From assembly GCF_030253575.1 (NCBI RefSeq), contig NC_080558.1, positions 20,962,611 through 21,026,610 of the forward strand: a stretch of 64,000 bases of DNA. The letters are read 5' to 3'. This DNA comes from Rhododendron vialii. Lineage: Eukaryota > Streptophyta > Magnoliopsida > Ericales > Ericaceae. The translations under genes were made by a program, and so were the position numbers. Below, one piece after another: positions 9,148-21,436 of the stretch; within the stretch, counting starts at the first letter, position 1, and the number at the start of each line of letters is the position of its first letter. Below the pieces are notes generated by a model. The model worked only from the letters and a program-made list of their open reading frames with translations. It was not told where the DNA came from and made no database searches.

Positions 9148-12100
9148 TGTAGAGACCCGTAATTTCATCATTTAATTTTTGGTATTTATAATGCAATTGG
9201 TCTCTATATATATATGAATTTAAGTTTTGAACAAAATGTTGTTAATGTGTAAGGGTGTATGAGTTGGGGGTTATAATGTGATATTTGTTGAATAGAGGGG
9301 TGTTAGTGCATTAGGGCTATATCTATCAACACACACCAAGAGAACACTTCACTTTCCCCTTTTCTTTTTTAACGCCAGCTCTCTCTCCCTCCTCTCCCTT
9401 TCTCTCGGTCTCCTCTCTCTCACTCCCTCAACCAAATTCTTGCTACTCCACCATCAATCCTTGAAAACCCACGCACATCTCTTCATCCTCGGCCCTCGGA
9501 TCGCGTGGGAAGAGCTCGGTGGAGGCATATTTCGGATTTGGAGGCTAGGGTTTGGTTTGAGCTCAAAGCTTGGTCTTGATACTTGAGGTAGGGATCTCCA
9601 GCCTTTTTTATATGTGTTAAGTGTTGGTTTGATGTGCAAGGATTAAGTTTGATTATCTATTTTGAGTCTTGAATAAATCTAGTGAATGCTGAAAATTTCG
9701 TGGGTTCTGGTAATCTGTCATTTTGGGGCTCTTCTGCTAGGAATCAATTTTTGGTGTCTTCATAACTGTTAAAGTGCGTTTCAATACGAACATTTCGGTA
9801 CCAAGATCATGCAAAACCGATAATCACACAATTAGTTATGGATTTTTGAATACTGGTTGTTTGCTGGATGTGCGAATCTGTGCGTGGCTGTCTTCTTTTA
9901 ACTTTCTGGGCATGATGAACATTTTGGGTGGCTTTGGGTCATTTACAGGAGTTGCATATTTAAGTTAAGAAGAGATTGGCGTTGGAATCAAGTAATTTGG
10001 TTAAGTATACGATTTTTGGTAAATTTCTAAAGCAGGGTTGGTTGACAGGTGCGAAAATGGTTGCGAATCGGTTTTACTTTTGATTGTTGGGTTAACCTCC
10101 TCTCGTTTCTGAACCTGGAATTTTTATTGACTGTAGGGCTTGTAGTGGTGCAACTTTTGGCATTGGTTTCAATATTTTTGGGTTTAAGATGAAGGAGTTA
10201 TGATTTTTCAATCAATTTTACTTGTTCCCGCGTAGAATCTGACAGCACCAGCGGACTTTGATAAAATGGCCATAACTCCTAGCTCGGGACTTGAAATGAC
10301 GCACCGTTTGTTTTGTTAGAAACTAGACACATAGAGCTTTCCAACGATACATGCCATGCATCATGGGTATGTCCGAGCGATAACAGATTTGCATCCAAAG
10401 TTGACCCAAATTTTGCCTTTGCACCAGTTTCATGGTTACGTGGAGCCATAATCATAAGGCCGTAGCAAGGCTACCCGAACTCCGTTTCTTTTTGATGTAT
10501 GACCTTCGGATCGAAGAAGAAGAAGCCTACTTTTCAATGGTTTAAATGTCGTTCTTAAATTTATGTTATTTGATCGGATATAGTCAGAACTTCAAGTGTG
10601 AATGATTAATTTCACCTATTGGATATGTGGGGATATGATGAGTTGATCTAGATGATTAATTATTGGGATATGAGAACTAGTGAGCATAAGGGTTAAAATA
10701 CTTGTAAACGATTGGAATAGAAAATGGATTAGATGGATGATACGATCGATGATAAATTAAGTTGTAGAATGTTTGATGCGATGTGTAAATTATTCAATGT
10801 CTTTCCATGAGATTGAGTCTTTGGGCTTGCGGGATACTTGCAGTGAGTTAAACAGGATTTGGTGAATCACTTGGCATGAGTGCATGGTTGTTAAGCATTG
10901 ATGGGTACCACAAAGATGAGGATCTTTATAAGTATTTGCAAATTAGACTCTTAATGGAGATGTCACAAAGGGGGTCCATTAGGTGGTAATATGAGATGTG
11001 AAATAAAAGGATTTTAGTGGACGCACGGGGGTCCTAAAAGCCCGGAATTGGATCAAAAGGATTTTAGTGGACGCACGGGGTCCTAAAAGCCCGGAATTGA
11101 ATAAAAAGATTTTAGTGGACGCACGGGGGTCCTAAAAGCCCGGAATTGAATCAAAAGGATTTTAGTGGACGCACGGGGGTCCTTAAAGCCCGGAATTGAA
11201 GAAAAGGATTTTAGTAGACGCACGGGGGTCCTAAAAGCCCGGAATTGGATCAAAAGGATTTTAGTGGACGCATGAGGGTCCTAAAAGCCCGGAATCGAAC
11301 AAAAGGATTTTAGTGGACGCACGGGGGTCCTAAAAGCCCGGAATTGGATCAAAAGGATTTTAGTGGACGCACGGGGGTCCTAAAAGCCTGGAATTGGATT
11401 AAAAGGATTTTAGTGGACGCACGGGGGTCCTAAAAGCCCGGAATTGAATCAAAAGGATTTTAGTGGACGCACGGGGGTCCTTAAAGCCCGGAATTGAATA
11501 AAAGGATTTTAGTGGACGCGCGGGGGTCCTAAAAGCCCGGAATTGGATCAAAAGGATTTTAGTGGACGCCCGGGGGTCCTAAAAGCCCGGAATTGAATCA
11601 AAAGGATTTTAGTGGATGCACGGGGGTCCTTAAAGCCCGGAATTGAATAAAAGGATTTTAGTGGACGCACGGGGGTCCTAAAAGCCCGGAATTGGATCAA
11701 AAGGATTTTAGTGGACGCACGGGGACGCACGGGGGTCCTAAAAGCCCGGAATTGCATCAAAAGGATTTTAGTGGACGCACGGGGGTCCTAAAAGCCCGGA
11801 ATTGGATCAAAAGGATTTTAGTGGACGCCCGGGGGTCCTAAAAGCCCGGAATTGAATCAAAAGGATTTTAGTGCACGCACGGGGTCCTAAAAGCCCGGAA
11901 TTGAATAAAAAGATTTTAGTGGACGCACGGGGGTCCTAAAAGCCCGGAATTGAATCAAAAGGATTTTAGTGGACGCACGGGGGTCCTTAAAGCCCGGAAT
12001 TGAAGAAAAGGATTTTAGTAGACGCACGGGGGTCCTAAAAGCCCGGAATTGGATCAAAAGGATTTTAGTGGACGCATGAGGGTCCTAAAAGCCCGGAATC

Positions 12101-14080
12101 GAACAAAAGGATTTTAGTGGACGCACGGGGGTCCTAAAAGCCCGGAATTGGATCAAAAGGATTTTAGTGGACGCATGAGGGTCCTAAAAGCCCGGAATCG
12201 AACAAAAGGATTTTAGTGGACGCACGGGGGTCCTAAAAGCCCGGAATTGGATCAAAAGGATTTTAGTGGACGCACGGGGGTCCTAAAAGCCTGGAATTGG
12301 ATTAAAAGGATTTTAGTGGACGCACGGGGGTCCTAAAAGCCCGGAATTGAATCAAAAGGATTTTAGTGGACGCACGGGGGTCCTTAAAGCCCGGAATTGA
12401 ATAAAAGGATTTTAGTGGACGCGCGGGGGTCCTAAAAGCCCGGAATTGGATCAAAAGGATTTTAGTGGACGCCCGGGGGTCCTAAAAGCCCGGAATTGAA
12501 TCAAAAGGATTTTAGTGGATGCACGGGGGTCCTTAAAGCCCGGAATTGAATAAAAGGATTTTAGTGGACGCACGGGGGTCCTAAAAGCCCGGAATTGGAT
12601 CAAAAGGATTTTAGTGGACGCACGGGGACGCACGGGGGTCCTAAAAGCCCGGAATTGCATCAAAAGGATTTTAGTGGACGCACGGGGGTCCTTAAAGCCC
12701 GGAATTGAATCAAAGGATTTTAGTGGACGCACAGGGGTCCTTAAAGACCGGAATTGAATCAAAGGATTTTAGTGGACGCACGGGGGTCCTAAAAGCCCGG
12801 AATTTAATCAAAAGGATTTTAGTGGACGCACGGGGTCCCTAATGCCCGGAAGTGCACAAGAAAGCCACGGATCCACCGAAAGGTGTGATGCCGGAATTAA
12901 CATAGGACGCACAGGATCCTTAATGCCCGGAAATGAAATCGAAACATGTGACAGTGAAAACGGAGAATCTTCATAGTATTTAGCATCTTACTAAGATTGA
13001 AATGTCAGTTTGAGTTGGTAACTTGGATTGTCCAGTATGTCAATACATGTTTTATATTCCTTCTTTTAGACCTCCAAATCATTGTGACTTGTTTTCCTAA
13101 TATGTGGTGGTCAACTTGTTTTGTGTGAATACATATTTGGTACCTTGTGGGGCTATGCATTGCGAGAGTTTCATAAAAGAAATCTTATTGTGAAAGAGAT
13201 TTTTACTAGATGTTAAACTTGAGATTTGAAGATTGATTTGGGGTTGACGGGTGAGTTTCCTTGTTGTTGAGGTGCAATATTGTTTGACTTGTCATTGCTT
13301 ACCTTATGTTCTAACTCTACATGCCTAGCGCGTATATTTTGGGGTGAGGTTGGCTAGTTGTATGAGAAAAGAAAGTGAAAACATTTCGTTAAGGAACTAA
13401 GATTAATCTTTAGGTCATTGAAATGGAAATGAAAAAGTAAGGATCGATTTGGATAATGCCGTAACGGTAAGCTGAGATTTTTAAGAATATTGGTGTGTGT
13501 GGGTGAGAGTGTTGGTGTTTGAGAAATGGAGTTAAATATTTTTCAGCGTGAGTATGACATTTTGAGTTTCACTTTTGACAAAACAAGTATGCTTTTGGAA
13601 AATGTTTTCCCTTGTGATCTGTCTTTACTTCTGCATGTAATTTAGGTATGGATATCTCTACGAGCTAGTGTAGCTCACCCTATCCTTTCAGGTACTCGCC
13701 ATGTCACTTAGCTTGGATTGCATGGAGTGCACATTGAGACGTCTCTTGAGAGCTTCATTGGTATCATAAAGGAAGTGTTTATCATCTAGTCTAATTCATG
13801 TTGTGTACTTTACTCGCAATGGAAAGTTGTACCTTTTGATTAGAATATATGTAAAGCTATGTGTAAATTCCTCTCATTGATCATTATGGAACTCATTAAA
13901 TTGTAAACGTTTGGGAGACTTTATATAAAAAATAAATAAAAAAAAATTTAGAGAGAAGAAGAAGAGACTTTGATTCTTTATTTGGATTGGCATGACAGTT
14001 AAGGGTAAATATAGTTTGAGAGGAAGACTTTTGTTGTGGAAAATATATTATTATTTTAGCTGAAAATCGAGGGCGTGACA
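9148..14080 (+). mobile_element. solo LTR of a large LTR retrotransposon (Tekay/Ogre-like size)
   Basis: Starts TGTAGAGACCCG, ends GGGCGTGACA and is flanked by TSD CGGTA (9143-9147, 14081-14085). The uninterrupted site is visible in the 3' LTR of the host element near 19520. It has no coding frames, primer site or second LTR, so it is what remains after recombination between two LTRs. The TGTAGAGACCCG..GTGACA termini are typical of plant Ty3/gypsy chromovirus LTRs; the lineage is inference. About 1.8 kb of its 4.9 kb is a tandem array. Confidence 0.82.
11004..12835 (+). repeat. 50-bp tandem array with higher-order repeats
   Basis: Around 36 head-to-tail copies of a unit of about 50 bp (core TTTTAGTGGACGCACGGGGG, then TCCTAAAAGCCCGGAATTG). 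Variant units recur in the same order about 804 bp apart (for example a variant starting at 11100 and 11904), so a block of about 16 units was itself duplicated. In the second block a two-unit, 100-bp segment was duplicated again (12056-12255). Diverged single units trail off to about 12940. Minus-strand frames in the array are repeat artefacts. Confidence 0.95.
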
Positions 14081-14085
14081 CGGTA

Positions 14086-14369
14086 ACGGCTTAAGTCAAG
14101 AGTTAGACGATCCCTAGACTTGCCTCTTTTAGTTTATTAAGCTCTTATCTAATCTGTTACTTTAGCCTTTTCACCTTTCAAAGCAAAACTAAGTTGGTCG
14201 TCTTAAACGCCACAAACCACCTTATAAAACCTACAATCCGATTAAGTTATATTCAAATTCTCTGTGGGTACGATCCCAGTCTTACCGGTTTATTATGCTA
14301 TCGACGACCTAGTCCTACGCTTGGGATTTTTCTCAACCTTATTTGAAGGCGAGGTTTGAAGGTTAAACA
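14086..14369 (+). repeat. gag-only element 5' LTR, second part (U5)
   Basis: Continuation of the split 5' LTR after the solo LTR, matching 19524-19811. It ends in AAACA just before the primer binding site. Confidence 0.9.
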
Positions 14370-14373
14370 TTTT

Positions 14374-14391
14374 TGGCGCCGTTGCCAGGGA
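14374..14391 (+). promoter_or_regulatory. primer binding site (tRNA-Asp type)
   Basis: TGGCGCCGTTGCCAGGGA lies four bases after the LTR end and is complementary, with one mismatch, to the 3' end of plant tRNA-Asp. This is the usual primer of Athila-like elements. Confidence 0.85.
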
Positions 14392-14644
14392 ATCTTAATA
14401 TAGCTTATTTGGAGGTTCGACAAACCACTATAAGTACTCCGTTTATTTTTTTGTTTGTGTAATTTGAACTCGACTTAGTGGATACCTCTAACCGAGCCAC
14501 CAATTCAACTTGAGGTGTAACGAAGCTAGATTGAGCATCAATTGCCTTTTCTTTTATTGTCTATATAACGTGGTGGTGACATAACCCCACGGAACTGTTT
14601 TGAGAAAAGAGGTGGTGGCATAGCCCCTCTAGCCTGTTTATTTT

Positions 14645-15760
14645 ATGTCTTATCTATCTAATAGAATGGCGGTGGCAAATTGGGAAACACCCCACAAGAC
14701 TTTGCGGGAATACCTTTGTCCCAATCAACTTTTCACACCCCCTTGCATAGCTACTCATGACACCAATGTTTTTAAAAGTCGTATGACCATTACCAATTGG
14801 TTTGATCTCAAGAACCAAATTCAAACTTTTGCCGAAAGAGTGAATGAGTCATTTTATGCATGTTGGGGAAGATATAAGGATTTGCTCATTGCGATCCCGA
14901 ATCATGGCTATGATAATTTCCAAATTGCTAACTATTTTTATGATGGACTTTCTTAAAATAGTCAACGGTTCTTAGACATGATACGCGATGGCAAACTTTT
15001 TGAAAAAGAACCCGCTCAAGCCTTAAATTTCTTCGATCATTTGGCCGCAATTTTACGATCTAGGATTTTTGTTAAACATTCTCAAGATTCCAACTCAAAT
15101 GTCATGGAAGAGGATATTGAGCCGCCTATCTTTGTTGAAGATGTTAGTGTAGATTCTGACAACTCCTCAGAGTATGTTTGGAGTGATGAGTCAAGTCTTG
15201 AACCTGTTGTCCAGTGTTCTCCTTCCGTGGAGCCCTTTTTGTGTGACAATCCAAGGAAGAAATTTCTCATTGTTGAGAAAACAAATGCGGAGGTAGACTT
15301 TTTGTGTGCTCTGCTGAATGAGCAGGATGTGAAGAATGTGAATAGACCTAAGAGTTTGTCTCCTTCTTTTGAAGAGATACCATCCATAGAAATTTTGAAC
15401 CATCCAATACTCTCAGCTCTTGATGATGCCACCCTTTGTACTGAGTCTCCACTTTCGCAAGAGTTTTTAAAAGTCGAATTGATTGATTTTGTAGGTGTTG
15501 ATGAATTTGATTTGGTTTATCATCCTTATATTGTGGATTTTGTCAACTCTTTGAAAATCAATCTAGTTTGGAATACGCACTTGGTTGAAATTAAATTTCT
15601 CAACGGATTTTGGCAATTGTGGTACTCAAAGTATCTATTTTTGTGGCATGGTCGGATTCAATTTTTGAAGCAAAGTGTGGAGTGGAGTGCTATGTTCATT
15701 TTATTAGCTCTCATTGGCATATTAAAAGTTCGGAGTCCGCGTTTGGCTGAACGTACATAA
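14645..15760 (+). pseudogene. retrotransposon gag-like protein, one internal stop
   Basis: One frame of 372 codons with a single TAA at 14954-14956 (codon 104). The N-terminal third matches the gag domain of Ty3/gypsy Athila-type elements, which forms the virus-like particle: an F.ERVNESFYACWGRYKDLL helix region, then a YDGLS segment, then LFEKEPAQALNFFD. From about residue 145 the protein is unlike gag: a long acidic Ser/Glu-rich linker, and then a C-terminal region ending in a short hydrophobic stretch (about residues 349-359, MFILLALIGIL). No zinc knuckle or pol domain follows. The start at 14645 is the first ATG; 14666 is an alternative. If the stop is old the protein is not made. Confidence 0.7.
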
Positions 15761-16899
15761 ACTCTTTCTTTTTCTCCCTCTCTTTTTTTTTCTTTTTCTC
15801 TTTTGATGGTCCGGTATAGTCACCCGTCTCTAGCTCCAAGTTGTTGCATGCCTTGCTCTACGGCACTATGAGTTGGATATGGGGAGAAAGGTACTAAAAG
15901 TAGTACCCGTGTAATCACGTGACGATTTGGTGAATTTAATTTTACTTGTCAGTTGTTGGGGCCGGATAACACGAGCCAGGCGATACTAATGTCATTTGCT
16001 TCTTAGTAGGTAATTGGTTCTTAAGTCTTTTGCAGGGTAAGCATGCTACCACACCAGCCTTGGTGGTTTAGGTCTAAAAGCTAGGGTGAGTGAGGCATTC
16101 AGGAGCCCTAAGCATGGGTGCGATTACGTGTCGCGATTGTAAGACCAAGAAAGCCCTGGCGATGACCTTGTGTGACTAGTTGTGGTTCTGATGGAGGAGC
16201 CGAAATAGTGAGCCTTGGAAGCAGTTCCAATGACGAAGGGAAGCAATGACAAGAAAGCCTCCAACTTGGTTCAGGTATACGAGGGTTAACATTCCCCCGG
16301 AGGTACAATCTTTTATTCTTTCCTCTCAATATTGTTGTTCTTCATGCTATGAGGACATAGCATCGTTTAAGTTTGGGGGAGGAATATCTATATATGCTAT
16401 ATATATGTTTTTGAGACTTGTCTCTTTTCGTTTTCGTTAAAATTTTAAAATTTTTGCTCTTGCTTGCAATACTCCCTTGTTCGTAAGTTAGATACTTTAA
16501 TTATGCTCAATTGTGTCAGTGGCAAGAGTCGTGTATCCCGTCGAATTTGGTTATATATTTGAATCTATGTCACAAGCATATACATGAACATTGATGAACA
16601 AGTTTAGCCTAAAAGTCAAGTCAAGTGTTATGCATCGCTAGAGTAGAGATTCATTCTTAAGCATCCCATGCTTTTTGCTTTCATTTTCCGCATTTACGTA
16701 AATAATATCTTTTGTTCATGCTTGAGTAATGTTTATATCTCTTGTGCATCTTGTTTGGAGTTGTTAACGTACTTAGGAAATGATTCAAGGCATTTTTGCT
16801 TGATTAAACCACATAAGAGTCACTTTGTCCTTATTTTGAACCATAGTCTGAGTCTCTTCCGTTGTGCAAACCTAGGTAACCGGATGTTCGGAGGGTTGT
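15761..16899. other. internal non-coding region of gag-only element
   Basis: Pyrimidine-rich just after the gag stop, then AT-rich. It contains a TTTAAGTTTGGGGGAGG purine tract near 16368-16384, similar to the polypurine words of Athila-like elements. Open frames here (for example 16668-17027) have no recognisable content. Confidence 0.5.
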
Positions 16900-17145
16900 G
16901 TGTCTATAGTTTTCAATGTTTCAAGAAGGTTTGGGGGTGGTGTGAATGTGATAGAAGTGGTTGGGATGCAAAAAGGCGAAAATTGGTACATGATTCCTTA
17001 TCTCTCCTCTCCCACTACAAATGTTAAAGCTCCAAATTTTCATCTCTCTCTCCAAGCCCTCAACATTGGCCCATCAATCTCTCTCCTTACAAATCTCACC
17101 TCAAATGACCCTATTCCTCAAAGAAAAATTAAAGAAATGCTATGA
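16900..17145 (+). CDS. small unrecognised frame in gag-only element
   Basis: An 81-codon frame downstream of gag with a Pro/Ser/Leu-rich second half. It ends in ATGA, overlapping the start of the next small frame (17142). The two may be parts of one older protein separated by a frameshift. No homology recognised, and coding status is doubtful. Confidence 0.25.
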   Translation: MSIVFNVSRRFGGGVNVIEVVGMQKGENWYMIPYLSSPTTNVKAPNFHLSLQALNIGPSISLLTNLTSNDPIPQRKIKEML

Positions 17146-17318
17146 AAAAGCAAAATCATATCCGAAAGAGGGTTGAATACTATGATGAGAGGATTGGTGT
17201 GACCTTTGGGCTAGCTTACATTCCGGAGGAGGAAGAGTCCGATGAGGAGAGGAAGCTCGAGGCTCAATACCATGAGGAGCCGGATGAGGATGATGACTAT
17301 GTGTGTTGGAGTCGGTAG
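17142..17318 (+). CDS. 58-residue acidic protein, unrecognised
   Basis: ATG at 17142 to TAG at 17316-17318. The N-terminus is basic (MKKQNHIRKR) and the rest strongly acidic, with runs such as PEEEESDEE and EPDEDDD. Such composition over the full length is unlikely by chance in this AT-rich surround, suggesting a real or recently real coding end. It overlaps the upstream frame by four bases. Function unknown. Confidence 0.35.
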   Translation: MKKQNHIRKRVEYYDERIGVTFGLAYIPEEEESDEERKLEAQYHEEPDEDDDYVCWSR

Positions 17319-18004
17319 TAGTAGTTTTTCTTTATTTCTTTTTCGTAATTTTGTTTAGTGTTTGGCCGATATGTGGCCATGCCTTGGGTAGTTTAGGGTC
17401 AGTAGTGGCCAAAGGTAGTTGACCCGAGCTAGTATGTGGCCACTACATTTTTGTAGTTCATTTCTCTTTGTATCCAAGGTCGTTATAAGCTAATAAAGTC
17501 CTCCGTTGATCTTTTGTACGCTAATTAACTCCATTTGATGCATGATTGATATCTATTACTTTTTAAGTATGATTGGTCCATTGACGTGCAGAGTTGTGAA
17601 TAATTAGCTTTCCTTTTGTTCTAAACGCCCTTTTGATAGCATGCGTAGCTTTTTGTCTCTGACTATTGCATTTAATTGCTAGCGCTTGTCATGGGATGTA
17701 TCTTGTATCTCACTGTGTGAAAAGTCGAATAAGAGTGTATCCTTGTGCGTTTTGGAGTTGAAACTCGTTGTGGTGCATGCATGCTTGACTACTCTAATAT
17801 GGCATAGTTTGTTTGTCCTAGTTAATGGCATGTTTGTGCGTGGATTGCATACGATCGGGTTTGAAGGGGTGTTTTTGGACTCTTGCTAAGTTGTAGTTAT
17901 TGAGCATAATTTTTGTATCTTGAATCTCAGGAAGATTGCATAGCTTAGTTAAATATGTTTTGCTTTAGTTTGCTAAGGACTAGCAAGGTTTAAGTTGGAG
18001 GGGG

Positions 18005-19811
18005 TGATGAGCACCCAATATTGTAGATATTTGGTGTGACTAGTCCCGTTTTATGTTGCTTTAACTTGCGTTTGTTTAGCTTTTATAACGATATTGCACG
18101 TAAGGTGTGTTTTTTGTATTTTCAGGTAAACCGTGCAAATAAGGCGCATTTGAATGCCAAGGAATGTTCCGGATGCTTCCAAGTACTCGAAGACCCTGTC
18201 AGCCCCTTAAATCTATCTAAGTATGGAAAAATGACTTTCAGGAAAAGTATCGATTCTCGAGATTAAAAATGGCGGTAATTGATCTTTGAATTTTTCTAAG
18301 AGTAACTACAAAGTTACAAGGTTTTATTTGAAGAGCAAGGTCATGTTTTGAGTCATTTTCTCTTGCGAAAAATGTGCAATTTTCCATTTTACACTAAAAG
18401 TGGGGGGTTGACATTTTGATTTAATTGGAATCTTCAAATTCTGGTAATGCCATTGTTTTCAAATGGGGTACTTTCTTATTTTCATTAAATAAATTAAAGA
18501 AAAGAAAAGGCAAAAGAAAGGTTTAAAATGTAGTCTTTACTTAACTTTAGAGAATGAAAATAAGATGTTGTGGAGCTCCGGGGCCGTCGGGTGCTAAGTC
18601 TTGGAGGTTGGCCTGAAGACTGGAGATAAGCTCTCCGTATCGATACAGCCTTAGGCTGTATCGATACGCGTTTGCTTAGTGGGAAGGCAGGTTTTGTTGT
18701 ATCGATATGGCCTTAATCCGTATCGATACGGGATCATTACGGAGAAATGACCCTTTTCAACTTAGCAACGTGGTATCGATACTTTGTGTAATCCGTATCG
18801 ATACTACGAGCTTTCGGCCAGATATTTGCTGCTTTTTGGACTTTCCATTTATGGAATAGTTGCTACTTATAGTATGTTTCTAGGATATTTGTTGCGAGAG
18901 AAGTTGAGTTGTATAAATACTCTTCTCTCTCACTTTATCTCATATCTACTTTATGTTCTAGGTTAGTTTTCTCTTTAGTGTTTCCTCCATTAATGTTCTT
19001 TTAAGCTTTTCAAGAGTAATTTCCATAGAACTCAAGTAAGTTTTTTCTCGTTTGTTAATTTCTCGTTAATTAAAGTTGTTCGTACGACTTGGATCCTTTA
19101 TAATATCAAGTTTGTTTTCGTTTTTATCAGTTAAAAATCATGTCTCGTTTTTATGCTTTCTTTTATGCTTTAGCTATGTGTGAGTAGTCGATAGGCCAAG
19201 TCTCGGGGTAATCTTTCCCGAGTACTTAGGTGGTTACTTGGTTCTCAAGTCCTCGAGCTTAAAATCATGATTTTCGGAATAGAGCTTAACTTGCATCTTT
19301 GGTCTAAACAAGGGGTGTTAACTCCTTGGTAAGATGTTTAGCCAAGCGGTCTTGGCAAAAAGCTTACCGAGGGCTCGTGGCCTCCTATGTGTTCGACAAA
19401 TATTAAAAATAAGTTGGTTCGTCTCCGTTTAATCACATCTTTCGTTAAACGAAGTCATTAAAGCTAAATTCTCCGGGCGTGAGCACGCGGTCGTGACTTT
19501 CGCCTGAGTTATAATCGAGAACCGGTAACGGCTTAAGTCAAGAGTTAGACGATCCCTAGACTTGCCTCTTTTAGTTTATTAAGCTCTTATCTAATCTGTT
19601 ACTTTAGCCTTTTCACCTTTCAAAGCAAAACTAAGTTGGTTGTTTTAAACGCCACAAACCACCTTATAAAACGTACAATCCGATTAAGTTATATTCGAAT
19701 TCTCTGTGGATATGATCCCAGTCTTACCGGTTTATTATGCTATCGACAATCTAGCCCTACCCTTGAGGTTTTTCTCAACCTTATTTGAAGGCGAGGTTTG
19801 AAGTTTAAGCA
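18005..19811 (+). repeat. gag-only element 3' LTR
   Basis: Intact 1807-bp LTR from TGATGAGCAC to AAGCA. It holds five perfect GTATCGATAC sites and one variant (GTATCGATAT), one 21-bp unit fewer than the 5' LTR, and a TATA box at 18912-18919. It preserves the empty insertion site of the solo LTR near 19520. Confidence 0.93.
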
Positions 19812-19816
19812 TAGAT

Positions 19817-20197
19817 CACCTACATCTATTAGGAGACTTTGAACTCTTGGACTTTAATCTATAAATATAGTCCTGCAGATATTTGGAGAGATATACAATA
19901 CGAAATAGTTAGAGTTCCATCTCTCCTTCTCATCTAGAAAAATTCTCCTGTCAAATATCTTCTCTCTTTAGGGTTTCCATCTAAGAACCCTAGGATCTAC
20001 AGTGTGGATATCAAGTGCAGACTCTAGTCGTCTCCTCTACCTGGCGAGAATCGAAGACGGTGTACATGTACAAGGTCGGTGCTTGTAGAGCGGGCCTCAG
20101 ATCGTGAAAAGCTTGAAGCAATTCACTTCCGCTGTGCTTCAATCATACGTGTTAAGTCTTATGTGATTTACGAGCTTTCGATCCTATAAAGTTAACA
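19817..20197 (+). repeat. copia 5' LTR, second part
   Basis: Matches 27605-27984 of the 3' LTR and ends AGTTAACA. It contains the likely promoter and leader of the copia element (CTATAAATATAG at about 19859). Confidence 0.92.
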
Positions 20198-20198
20198 T

Positions 20199-20211
20199 TG
20201 GTATCAGAGCC
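20199..20211 (+). promoter_or_regulatory. primer binding site (initiator Met tRNA)
   Basis: TGGTATCAGAGCC directly after the 5' LTR is complementary to the 3' end of plant initiator Met tRNA, the standard primer of Ty1/copia elements. Confidence 0.92.
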
Positions 20212-21436
20212 ATTAGGGCTCGCTCTCGCATATAACTTGCACCATATATTATGTTCGTAATAATCCTCGTCACAAAAATAATTATTTTTTTATTAATGGC
20301 CTTGTTTTGTGCTCAATCTGATCTTTGCTAAAGTTTTTTTTGTCGATGAAAAATTATCTGATAGGATTCTGTTTTTCCTAAAGTTCACATCGATATAAGA
20401 TTCGTCAGATTTTGAGTTAAAACGAAAAAGGTATGGCCATTTGAAATTTGGAGTTTTATGTGCGTGGAAATCTGGAACAGTAACAAAAGAGCGTGACTCG
20501 GCTAGATAAGTGGCTCACGGATCTGCTTGACAGCGTGGCTCGCGGCTTGGCTTGATTGCGCGGCTCGGTCAAGGTTCAGCAGCTTGATAGCACGCGGCTT
20601 GGCTTGCGCAACTATTAAAAAAAAGGTGTTTTTAGTGAGTGGTGCAGGGATTGAACAAGCGACCACCGCATCAACTTTCATATTTAATTTGATGCTGTTC
20701 CGTTTTCAAAAATATCATCAGATTTCGAGTCGGAAAAAAAAAACAGTGCGCACGAGGGTTGTGCTAGTTGGGCTCCAACCTTGCAATAATTCCTTTTAAT
20801 TATTTTGTGACTATCGCGTTTGGATACGTTGCGATTATTATGAACAAATTGTATATTTTTTCATATTCATTATGAATTGATTATTTATTGTTGCGTTATA
20901 GCGCAAACAATTGTACCCTTAGTAATCGGACTTCACCCATCTTCTTAGAGGGAGAGTGTGGTGGAACCATCCATACCTTTAACCATTATGTGTTATTGCA
21001 TGTTGGCATGGATGGTCAATTGAAGGAATTAATATTTGTATGCGTTTGGAGATGGGCTTTCATTGATGATAGAGACCGGAGACAAACTTATTATATGGAA
21101 TAAGTGCAACACCCTCATTTGTTTTTTATTTGTAAGGGGTGAATTTTTGCACTTACGTTTGTATAATATTTTTGACTCCCATTCTTGCATAAAATATTAA
21201 TTAGGGACTTAAAATAACTAGTCCCATTCTCTTACTGTTATATTGATTCATTGGAAATTTTGTCTAAAAATCGATTAAGAAATAATGATTTACACCATGT
21301 GTTGGAGTGATGACTACGAGCATTGCAGATTTTCAATCTCTGTCCATGGTTAAAATCATTATTTGCTTAATAGGGTTTTAGGATAAAATTATTGTAATGT
21401 GCTAAATATTTCCAATGCGCAAATAAATGTAGTGAA
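20212..21436 (+). other. copia leader between primer site and gag
   Basis: About 1.2 kb of untranslated leader with a GC-rich patch of repeated GGCTCG/GGCTTG words (20480-20600). No conserved protein is seen. Confidence 0.6.

Larger units (their letters stand above)
7602..19811 (+). mobile_element. Athila-like gag-only (TR-GAG type) LTR retrotransposon
   Basis: Inserted in the copia 5' LTR with TSD TAGAT (7597-7601, 19812-19816). The LTRs of about 1.8 kb begin TGATGAGCACCC and end in CA. The internal region, 14370-18004, contains a primer binding site complementary to the 3' end of tRNA-Asp, as in Athila-type Ty3/gypsy elements, and one gag-like frame (14645-15760) but no protease, reverse transcriptase or integrase. 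It therefore depended on another element for replication. The purine tract GGAGGGGG ends just before the 3' LTR. LTRs differ by about 2% by eye plus one 21-bp repeat unit, younger than the host copia, as nesting requires. Confidence 0.88.

Noticed and set aside
12451..12762. Minus-strand frames of 70-103 codons in the tandem array.
   Set aside because: The translated repeat simply reflects a unit length that keeps frame for a few copies; no start, context or homology.
11004..12835. CRISPR-like appearance of regular repeats.
   Set aside because: Units are contiguous with no unique spacers, and the DNA is plant. It is an LTR-borne tandem array.
15082..15432. A 116-codon minus-strand frame opposite gag.
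   Set aside because: Shadow of the plus-strand gag-like frame, which has a recognisable domain.
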